In this document: one piece after another, positions 1 to 5,520 of the stretch
Position numbering within the stretch: the stretch's first letter is position 1
Layout of the letters: every line of letters starts with the position of its first letter
Assembly: GCA_003154055.1 (NCBI GenBank)
Contig: PMCH01000010.1
Location: 1 to 5,520 of the forward strand
Direction: 5' to 3'
From: Acidobacteriaceae bacterium
GTDB lineage: Bacteria > Acidobacteriota > Terriglobia > Terriglobales > Acidobacteriaceae
DNA length: 5,520 nt
The notes under the pieces: generated by a model
Databases searched by the model: none
What the model was told of the DNA's origin: nothing
Seen by the model: only the letters and a program-made list of their open reading frames with translations
Made by a program: the position numbers and the translations under genes

Positions 1-530
1 ACGCCTCCCATGCGCGTGCACTGAAGTGCAAAAACACGCAGGTCACAGAACTGGAGAAGAAGCCAAACCTTTCCTGGACGCAACTGGACAATGCCTTGCC
101 CATGCCTTTTGATCCGAAGGATGATGCGCTCGCTTTGGTTCTTCGGTCGTCGAATATCGTGGAATCCCTCGACCAGCAGCTTCTCAAGATTACGGGGCTG
201 TCTGCGCCAAAGTACACGCTGAACATTGACGGCGAGCCAATCGGGGCCTGGTCCGGCGAGGACTTTGCGGCCGGAATCAATCTGGCCCTGCTGAATACTT
301 CGATGCTGAGACAGTCGCTGAGCGTCCACGCGTTTTCGGCGCGCCGCAATGCGCTCCGCATGGCGCGCTGGCAGGGTGTACAGGTGGCCTTGCAGGAAGA
401 AAAGTCCGCGCATTTAGGCGAGGCACTTGCCGCCCTGGATGCCCTGGATGACGAACTTTTTCAGCAACAAAAAGCAGCTGCCATGCCGAAGCCACATCGT
501 TACGAACTGATACCGCAGAGCGCTCCCTAG
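1..530 (+). CDS. SGNH/GDSL-type hydrolase, C-terminal fragment (5' end outside window)
   Basis: The frame is open from the left edge (first full codon at 3) to TAG at 528-530, giving 175 residues with no start of its own, so the gene begins outside the window. The residues resemble the C-terminal region of a group of SGNH/GDSL hydrolases I know mainly from Acidobacteriota and Planctomycetota: NALPMPF (fragment residues 30-36), YTLNIDGE (71-78), GINL (91-94) and a PHRYELIP tail (164-171). In that family the catalytic Ser and the Asp-His pair lie upstream of this part, so they cannot be checked here. Such proteins are annotated as esterases or lipases; removal of acyl groups from polysaccharides is a reasonable guess given the two carbohydrate-active neighbours. 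The next gene starts 23 bases after the stop on the same strand, which suggests co-transcription. A TTG at 96 and ATG at 102 are internal codons, not starts, because the family similarity continues upstream of them (for example LSWTQLDNALP). Confidence 0.8.
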   Translation, partial: ASHARALKCKNTQVTELEKKPNLSWTQLDNALPMPFDPKDDALALVLRSSNIVESLDQQLLKITGLSAPKYTLNIDGEPIGAWSGEDFAAGINLALLNTSMLRQSLSVHAFSARRNALRMARWQGVQVALQEEKSAHLGEALAALDALDDELFQQQKAAAMPKPHRYELIPQSAP

Positions 531-553
531 CGGGTGTTCTAGAATCTTTACTC

Positions 554-2131
554 ATGCGCAGCCGCGGACTCTGCATCGTCGCCATCGCGTTTGCTTTAGC
601 TCTGCTCGCCGTCCCGGCGCGGTCTTCTGCGATCGGCGCGGGCACGAGCTACTACGTGGATTCCAACACCGGCAACGACAGCAACTCTGGAATCTCTCCG
701 ACTCAATCCTGGAAGACGCTCGCCAAAGTCAATCGCACAACCTTCGCTCCCGGCGATACGATCCTGTTCAAGTCTGGTTCGCGCTGGACGGGTCAGCTTT
801 GGCCAAAGGGATCTGGCAAGCAGTCTCAACCCATCGTGATCGATAAGTACGGCGGAGAAGAGAAGCCCGTCATTCAATGCGCTGGCGAAGCGGAAGACGC
901 GGTATTGCTGAAGAATCAGGAATACTGGGAAATCCGCAATCTCGAAATCACAAATACCGGCAAAGGCAACGCCACGCGCCGGGGGGTTCATGTCGCGATG
1001 CAGAACTACGGGGACGCGCACCACGTCTACTTGCGATCCCTGACCGTCCACGATGTCAACGGGACCGACACCGTCAAGGAAAACGGCGGGATCATTTACA
1101 GTTGCGCGGGCGAAACCAAACCGAGCCGGTTTGTCGATCTTCGCATTGAAGACAATCGCGTCTACCATGTGGACCGCAGCGGAATCTCCGGCGAGTCCAC
1201 GCACTGGGAACGCTCGAAATGGTATCCGAGCCTGGGCGTCGTGATTCGCAACAATATTCTCGAGGACATTGGCGGCGACGGGATTGTAAACGTCGCCACC
1301 GACGGCGCGCTGGTGGAGTACAACGTTGTGGGCCACGCCAATCAGAGGTCAGCGGGCAACAATGTTGCCATCTGGGCATGGAGCGCCGATAACACCGTCA
1401 TCCAGCACAATGAGGCCTTCGCCACCGGGGGCCGCCACGACAGCGAGGGTTTTGATTCCGACTGGAACAGCCACAACACGATCATCCAGTACAACTACAG
1501 CCACGACAACGAAGGCGGATTCCTGTTGATCTGTAACGAGGGCGGATGGGATCCGAAGGTGAGCGCAGGAAACTCAGGGACGATTGTCCGATACAACATC
1601 AGCCAGAACGACCATCGCAAAGTGATTAACATCGCCGGGCCCATAACCGATTCCTCCATCTACAACAACACGATCTATGTCGGCAAAGGAGAAGACGTCG
1701 ACTTGTTCCTGTACTCCGACTGGAAAGGATGGGCGGACGGCACGCATTTCTACAACAACATTTTCTATGTCGAAGGCGCAGCCCGATATTCGTATGTCGT
1801 GCCGGGAAAAACAGACGGCGCGGATACGACAGCGCCCGGATTCGGGTTGAGTGAGAACAACACTTTCGACGCGAATGTCTATTTTGGTATCTCGCCGCTG
1901 GACGATCCGCACGCCCTGTCCACTGACCCCTTGCTGATCGCACCGGGGAAGGTTCCACCCGGCAGCCACGAGTTTTCCGGATACGGTCTGCCCCCTAACT
2001 CGCCCGCAGTAGATTCGGGGAAAGCACTTACGCGCGAAGAAGGAAGGGACTTCTTTGGGACGCCGGTGCCATCCTGCGGAGGCGTGGATCGCGGCGCGGT
2101 GGAAATGAGTGTTTGCGGAAAAACAAAATGA
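554..2131 (+). CDS. Exported right-handed parallel beta-helix protein (pectate-lyase-like fold)
   Basis: This is an intact 525-residue gene. The ATG at 554 is chosen because it gives a clear Sec signal peptide: basic MRSR, a hydrophobic stretch at residues 6-20 and a likely cleavage after SSA (about 26). YYVDSNTGNDSNSG (33-46) followed by SWKTLAKVN (52-60) is the N-terminal cap typical of secreted parallel beta-helix proteins of the DUF1565/polysaccharide-lyase-like type. Residues about 115-410 contain recurrent Asn-rich coil turns such as IRNNIL (231-236), VIQHNEAF (282-289), IIQYNYSHDNEGG (310-322), IYNNTIYV (369-376) and FYNNIFYV (399-406). The end carries a closing motif, NSPAVDSG (482-489) and VDRGAVE (511-517), common in this fold. 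These proteins act outside the cytoplasm on polysaccharides, as lyases or glycosidases; substrate and catalytic residues cannot be assigned by eye. No good Shine-Dalgarno precedes the start, so coupling to the upstream gene is possible. The GH3 gene follows 42 bases later. Confidence 0.9.
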   Translation: MRSRGLCIVAIAFALALLAVPARSSAIGAGTSYYVDSNTGNDSNSGISPTQSWKTLAKVNRTTFAPGDTILFKSGSRWTGQLWPKGSGKQSQPIVIDKYGGEEKPVIQCAGEAEDAVLLKNQEYWEIRNLEITNTGKGNATRRGVHVAMQNYGDAHHVYLRSLTVHDVNGTDTVKENGGIIYSCAGETKPSRFVDLRIEDNRVYHVDRSGISGESTHWERSKWYPSLGVVIRNNILEDIGGDGIVNVATDGALVEYNVVGHANQRSAGNNVAIWAWSADNTVIQHNEAFATGGRHDSEGFDSDWNSHNTIIQYNYSHDNEGGFLLICNEGGWDPKVSAGNSGTIVRYNISQNDHRKVINIAGPITDSSIYNNTIYVGKGEDVDLFLYSDWKGWADGTHFYNNIFYVEGAARYSYVVPGKTDGADTTAPGFGLSENNTFDANVYFGISPLDDPHALSTDPLLIAPGKVPPGSHEFSGYGLPPNSPAVDSGKALTREEGRDFFGTPVPSCGGVDRGAVEMSVCGKTK

Positions 2132-2152
2132 CTGACAGCGGCAAACTACGGC

Positions 2153-2160
2153 GGAAGGGG
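2153..2160 (+). promoter_or_regulatory. Candidate ribosome binding site for the GH3 gene
   Basis: The purine run GGAAGGGG ends 13 bases before the ATG at 2174. The spacing is somewhat long, but this is the only Shine-Dalgarno-like sequence near that start. No comparable sequence precedes the internal ATG at 2297, which favours 2174 as the ancestral start. Confidence 0.4.
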
Positions 2161-2218
2161 CATTCTCCTTGATATGTCTCAATTCAATCGCATTCTTGCA
2201 GTAATCATGCTGGCGTGC

Positions 2219-2221
2219 TAG
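2219..2221 (+). other. In-frame amber codon in the GH3 signal peptide
   Basis: TAG is codon 16 counted from ATG 2174. The residues on both sides form a plausible signal peptide (RILAVIMLAC before, PWLAAQVPSIPS after) leading into the conserved GH3 start VEKRVDSILGQMTIEEK. One base change from CAG (Gln) or TGG (Trp) would explain it. No ATG, GTG or TTG start exists in this frame between 2222 and 2296, so a restart at 2297 would lose the export signal. Confidence 0.85.
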
Positions 2222-3742
2222 CCATGGCTCGCCGCGCAGGTTCCATCGATTCCTAGCGCCGAGGTTGAGAAGCGCGTCGACTCTATTCTCGGACAGATGA
2301 CGATCGAAGAGAAGATCACACTTCTCGGCGGGACCAACACTTTCTACACCCAGGCCATTCCGCGTCTTGGCATTCCTTCCATGAAGATGTCGGACGGTCC
2401 GCTGGGCGTACACAACTACGGACCCACAACAGCCTATCCGGCCGGCATTGCCATCGCCGCATCCTGGGATGTTGAACTTGCGGAACGTTTCGGGGCGGCG
2501 ATGGGGAAAGACGCGCGTGCGCGAGGAGTGAATTTCATCCTTGCCCCCGGAATGAATATCTATCGCGCACCCATGAATGGCCGCAACTTCGAATACTTCG
2601 GGGAAGATCCGTTTCTCGCTTCCCGGATGGCGGTATCCGAAATCAAGGGAATTCAAGGACAACGCGTCATTGCCACCGCCAAGCACTTTGCCGGCAACAA
2701 CTCAGAATACGGACGCCTTGAAGTCAGCTCCGACATCGACGAAAGAACCCTGCGCGAAATCTACCTCCCCGCTTTTGAAGCTTCCGTGAGAGAAGCCAAA
2801 GTAGGCGCAATCATGGATGCCTACAATCCGGTAAATGGCGTCTACATGACTGAAAACAACCACCTGAATAGCGAGATCCTCAAGCGAGACTGGGGCTTCG
2901 ACGAAATTCTGATGTCAGACTGGGGCGCTACTCACGATGGCATTGCCGCCGCGAATGGTGGCCTCGATCTGGAAATGCCCAGCGCCGCTTTCATGACCTT
3001 GCCAACCATGCTGCGGGCGGTGCGGACAGGCAAGGTTCCGATGGCCACCCTCGACGATAAGGTTCGGAGAATTCTTCGCATGGGAATTCGCTTCGGATTC
3101 TTCGATCATCCGGAGGAGGATACGAACACCCCGCTCCTGAATCAGGAGACGCGTCACGGTGCGCTGCAAGCGGCGCGCGAGGGGATGGTCCTACTCAAGA
3201 ACTCTGGCAATTTGTTGCCGCTCGACAAGAATAAGATCAAGACCATCGCCGTGATCGGGCCGAATGCCTATCCGGCAGTGATCGGCGGTGGAGGAAGTTC
3301 ACTAACGAAGCCCTTCGACTCTGTCAGTTATCTGGAAGGCATCAGCAACTACCTTGGAACTGGTGCCAAGGTTCTGTCCGCCGTTGACACGCCGCCCCTG
3401 GAAGGCATCTTCGAAAAATCCGAGTTCGTGACCGCTCCGAATGGTGCTGCCGGTTTGACGGGGGAATACTTCAACAACGAAAGTTTGCAGGGTCCACCGG
3501 CCTTGGTTCGAACCGATGTGCGAGTCGATTTTCATTGGGGCGATGGCAGTTCTGTCGAGAAGGGTCCTGTCGATAATTTTTCCGCGCGATGGAGCGGCTA
3601 TTTTGTGCCCAAGGAGTCGGGGGAATACACCTTCTACACCAACTCCGACGACGGCGTCCGCCTGTTTCTCGATGATCGCCAAGTCATCAACGATTGGCAG
3701 CGGCACGCTGAAACGTTGAACAGCTACGTGGCGTGGCTGGAG

Positions 3743-3747
3743 GCGGC
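3743..3747 (+). other. Single-base deletion (frameshift) in the GH3 PA14 domain
   Basis: Up to 3742 the frame starting at 2297 reads SYVAWLE, a normal end of a PA14 strand. From 3748 the sense continues in the frame one base back, as TAYKVRLEYFE. The sequence GAGGCGGCACGG would read E-A-G-T-A-Y if the GG at 3745-3746 were GGG, so one lost G is the simplest explanation. The old frame runs on through non-homologous residues to TGA at 3875-3877. Confidence 0.88.
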
Positions 3748-4690
3748 ACGGCCTACAAAGTGCGCCTTGAATACTTTGAAATGGTGGGCGGCGCCAGCGT
3801 CGGTTTTGGCGTCGCTTCCACCGAGGCATCTGCGGGCCGCGCCACGAAAGCGCTGGCAGCCAGCGCCGACGCCGTGATCCTGTGCGTCGGATTCAACGAT
3901 ACTTCGGAGGGAGAGGGCTCCGACCGGACGTTCCGGCTTCCCGCAGGCCAGGACTCACTAATCCGCGCCATCAGCAGCGTGAACAAGAACACCATTGTCG
4001 TGCTCACAAGTGGTAGCGGCGTCGATATGAACGAGTGGATTGGCCAGGTTCCGGCGCTCGTAGAAACTTGGTATTCGGGACAGGAAGGCGGCACGGCTCT
4101 CGCTCAGATTCTGTTCGGCGACGAGAACCCCGCGGGCAAACTGCCCGCTACCTTCGAGCGCTACTGGGAAGACAACTCCACCTTCCACAGTTACTATCCA
4201 GCGAAAGGCGAGAAGCGTGTGTCGTACTCGGAAGGGGTCTTCGTTGGGTACCGTCACTTTGATCGAGCGAGCGTCAAACCGTTGTTTGCCTTCGGCTATG
4301 GACTTTCCTACACGACATTTCAGTACGCCAATCTTTCAGTGAAACCCGCGCGTGGGCCAATCAACGAACCTGTGACCGTTTCATTCGATCTGAAGAATAC
4401 GGGCTCATGGGAAGGCGCCGAAGTTGCGGAACTCTACGTGGGAGCCATACATCCTAGCCTTCCCCGTCCCATCAAGGAGTTGAAAGGATTTGTACGTGTG
4501 AGCCTGAAGCCGGGGGAAACGCGCCGTGTTTCGATCATGCTTGATCGCCGGTCCTTCGCTTTCTATGACGTGAGCCGGAAGGACTGGAAGGCTGAAAAGG
4601 AGGACTATTCCGTCCTTATCGGTGCCTCCTCCGAAGACATTGGGTTGCGAGGAAACTTCAGCTTGGTGAGTCGTGACTAACTTCACGCTC

Positions 4691-4740
4691 GGCTCAGATG
4701 AGTCTGAACAAGTTTGCGGCAAACATCACTCATCGGGGCT
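4691..4740. terminator. Nested inverted repeat between convergent genes, possible bidirectional terminator
   Basis: GATGAGT (4697-4703) pairs perfectly with ACTCATC (4728-4734). Inside, GTTTG (4712-4716) pairs with CAAAC (4720-4724) over a three-base loop. Outside, after one mismatch, GGCTC (4691-4695) pairs with GGGCT (4736-4740), allowing G-U pairs. The structure lies 11 bases after the GH3 stop and reaches the stop codon of the minus-strand remnant, the right place for a shared terminator. No U-tract follows on either strand, so classical intrinsic termination is not proven. Confidence 0.4.
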
Positions 4741-5047
4741 ACTTGCGCACAGAGCTTACCGAGGCTATGTAACGGTCGCCCCACAACAGCGAGATGCTGT
4801 ATTCAATCGGGACAAGCTGGGCGTCGTACGTCGTTTCCTTGATCAGTAGAAGACCACTTCGTAGCGACGTCTGCAGGAGCCGCGCCTGCTCATCGCTGGC
4901 GGTAACCGCGCCGATCACTTCTTCCGCCCAATGGAGCTTGCGGTGGTAGACGTTCTCGAAGACGTGATAGAGGACTGCCTGGCCACATTCTGTTTCTCTA
5001 GTCCGGAGAACAGCGAACCGGTGGATGGCTGAGAAGTATGAATGCAT
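4739..5047 (-). pseudogene. GntR-family regulator remnant, UTRA effector-binding domain only
   Basis: The minus strand encodes 102 residues from ATG (5047) to TAG (4741-4739). They fit the C-terminal two thirds of a UTRA domain, the ligand-binding part of HutC/FarR-type GntR regulators: VLYHVFENVY (25-34), AEEVIGAV (41-48), a TTYDA strand (72-76), PIEYS (80-84) and GDRY (90-93) before a short tail. Full regulators are about 230-260 residues with an N-terminal winged helix; no winged helix was recognised upstream in any minus-strand frame. A TGA at 5056-5054 sits just before the ATG, and the same frame is open again from 5260 to 5057, but those 68 codons show no confident family match. The fragment therefore looks like the end of a truncated gene and should not bind DNA. 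It converges on the GH3 gene; a GntR protein there could once have controlled the sugar locus, which is only a positional inference. The ATG may be fortuitous. Confidence 0.7.
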
Positions 5048-5100
5048 GGCATTTCACTCACATGGAATTGAGTCACAGAAGGCAATCGGTGGCACAAATC

Positions 5101-5136
5101 GAATCGTCTTACGCCCGCTACGAAAAAAGACGACTC
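5101..5136. repeat. Imperfect inverted repeat, 10-base arms
   Basis: GAATCGTCTT (5101-5110) and AAGACGACTC (5127-5136) are complementary at nine of ten positions around a 16-base loop; on the minus-strand RNA the odd position becomes a G-U pair, so the hairpin is fully paired there. No T-tract follows on either strand. The role is unknown; it may be chance. Confidence 0.4.
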
Positions 5137-5404
5137 TGAACCTCCGCAGTTCCACGGGTGCGGAGCACGTCTTGTCGTCGTTAACCACGTGATTGACCCG
5201 AGGGCTGACAGGAGACGAGCGCATCAGAGGGACGAAGACTGTCGCCTGAGAATTTGCTGGTCAAGGGCGAAGTCGCGCTGGCTGCGGATTCAATCTGTCA
5301 ACCAAGTGTTTGCTCTGACACTGACATTGCTGCACCGGATTCTGCACCGACTGCTTGCACAGGGAGATTACTACCCTGTACTGCTGGCGTCCATCATGGG
5401 CGAG

Positions 5405-5416
5405 TTAAGTACTTAA
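5405..5416. repeat. Perfect 12-base palindrome TTAAGTACTTAA
   Basis: The sequence is identical to its reverse complement over 12 bases and lies in AT-richer DNA than its surroundings. It could be an operator-like site, but no intact gene start lies close to it on either strand, so function is speculative. Confidence 0.35.
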
Positions 5417-5476
5417 GACGTATAGGAATGCATTTGTTCTGTGAGAATTGCAGAGATTAAGAGGATTGCGGAGTCC

Positions 5477-5509
5477 AGATGGTGTGTCTGCCAGTTCCAC
5501 CACTTCCGC
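5477..5509 (-). tRNA. tRNA-Leu 5' fragment (acceptor strand and D-arm), degenerate
   Basis: Read on the minus strand from 5509, the sequence gives GCGGAAG (acceptor 5' strand), TG (positions 8-9), a GTG/CAC D-stem around GAACTGGCAGA, a linking A, then CCATCT. This is the typical 5' portion of a bacterial class II tRNA-Leu. After that it fails: following CCATC no GATGG-like strand closes an anticodon stem, no leucine anticodon sits in a proper loop, and no T-arm or CTTCCGC acceptor 3' strand is found in the minus-strand sequence that follows. It is therefore a 5' half only, either a pseudo-tRNA or a gene interrupted near the anticodon. A complete, expressed tRNA is unlikely. Confidence 0.6.
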
Positions 5510-5520
5510 ACGAGTCCGAG

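Larger units (their letters stand above)
2174..4680 (+). pseudogene. GH3 glycoside hydrolase with PA14 insert, broken by a nonsense codon and a frameshift
   Basis: This is a family 3 glycosidase (beta-glucosidase or beta-xylosidase type, hydrolysing short glycosides from non-reducing ends), probably secreted originally. Reading from ATG 2174 and ignoring two lesions gives 835 residues. In order: a signal-peptide-like start (MSQFNRILAVIMLAC, then TAG, then PWLAAQ); the GH3 barrel with QMTIEEKI (41-48), NFEYFGEDP (138-146), AKHFAGNN (169-176) and the nucleophile motif SDWGA (Asp249); the sandwich domain starting at EGMVLLKN (336-343) and VIGPNA (360-365); a PA14 domain from about 428 to 545 with SDDGVRLFLDD; the sandwich resumed with EGSDR (predicted acid/base Glu581) and FGYGLSYT (707-714); and a fibronectin-III-like domain from about 732. 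GH3 enzymes with this PA14 position are known, for example Kluyveromyces marxianus BglI. Lesion one is TAG at 2219-2221; lesion two is a missing base near 3743-3747. The longest unbroken pieces are 2297-3877, which carries Asp249 but runs out of frame after about 3745, and the frame ending at 4680, which carries Glu581. Neither piece alone should be active. Sequencing error could explain either lesion. Confidence 0.9.
5048..5476. other. Stretch without a recognisable gene
   Basis: I read both strands in all frames. There are short open stretches (plus strand 5189-5416 and 5254-5460; minus strand 5260-5057), but none shows a family motif, a good ribosome binding site or convincing protein composition, and every minus frame is broken by stops. 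The only structure I see is two inverted repeats, listed separately. Given the UTRA remnant on one side and the tRNA piece on the other, this is most simply decayed or rearranged DNA, possibly including the lost N-terminal part of the GntR gene. Confidence 0.5.

Noticed and set aside
596..1336. 246-codon open frame on the minus strand inside the beta-helix gene
   Set aside because: It is fully antisense to a clearly recognisable gene, and its composition has no family features.
2207..2218. Possible lipoprotein box before the GH3 mature region (MLAC)
   Set aside because: The residues at -3 and -2 relative to Cys are Met and Leu, a poor lipobox, and the next codon is a stop.
2219..2221. TAG read through as an amino acid (for example pyrrolysine or suppressor tRNA)
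   Set aside because: Nothing in the window supports recoding, the site is in a signal peptide, and other genes here also end in TAG.
1574..2686. Long open frame on the minus strand spanning the end of the beta-helix gene and the start of the GH3 gene
   Set aside because: It is antisense to two well-supported genes, crosses their boundary and shows no domain or motif; it is a by-product of codon bias in the opposite strand.
5189..5460. Two overlapping plus-strand open frames of about 70 codons
   Set aside because: No ribosome binding site, no recognisable motif and no homologous pattern; this length is expected by chance in this base composition.
5115..5509. tRNA-Leu interrupted by a group I intron, with GGAGGTTCAGAG near 5144-5133 as a T-arm
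   Set aside because: The supposed T-arm has a mismatch and the bases after it do not pair with GCGGAAG; the conserved P, Q, R and S core elements of group I introns were not found in order.
1..5520. CRISPR array, insertion sequence or toxin-antitoxin module
   Set aside because: No regularly spaced repeats, no transposase motifs with terminal repeats and no paired small genes were seen.

Overview
The window reads as a carbohydrate-degradation locus from a moderately GC-rich soil-type bacterium. Acidobacteriota is my best guess, because the first gene matches a C-terminal region I associate with acidobacterial and planctomycetal SGNH/GDSL hydrolases, and because export-signal beta-helix and PA14-containing GH3 enzymes are common there. 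This is inference: no ribosomal or other phylogenetic marker is present.

Layout. Positions 1-530 (+) hold the C-terminal part of an SGNH/GDSL-type hydrolase cut by the window edge. After 22 bases comes an intact exported right-handed beta-helix protein of 525 residues (554-2131, +). After 42 bases comes a family 3 glycoside hydrolase with an inserted PA14 domain and a C-terminal fibronectin-III-like domain (2174-4680, +). The three genes are co-directional and closely spaced, so an operon for polysaccharide attack (esterase-like, lyase-like and glycosidase activities) is plausible.

The GH3 gene is broken twice. An in-frame TAG interrupts the signal peptide at codon 16 (2219-2221), and one missing base near 3743-3747 shifts the frame inside the PA14 domain. 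Restoring both would give an 835-residue secreted enzyme. As written, the catalytic nucleophile and the predicted acid/base lie in different reading frames.

Beyond it, a 50-base nested inverted repeat (4691-4740) separates the GH3 gene from a convergent remnant on the minus strand: about 100 residues of the C-terminal UTRA effector domain of a GntR-family regulator (4739-5047), with no DNA-binding domain found. Positions 5048-5476 contain no gene I recognise, only two small inverted repeats. Near the right edge (5477-5509, minus) is the 5' part of a tRNA-Leu, with acceptor strand and D-arm, that loses tRNA character in the anticodon arm. The right half of the window therefore looks like decaying or rearranged DNA beside a still intact left half.

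I did not find a convincing new system. The main points of interest are the doubly disrupted GH3 gene, the headless regulator beside it and the orphan tRNA-Leu 5' half.
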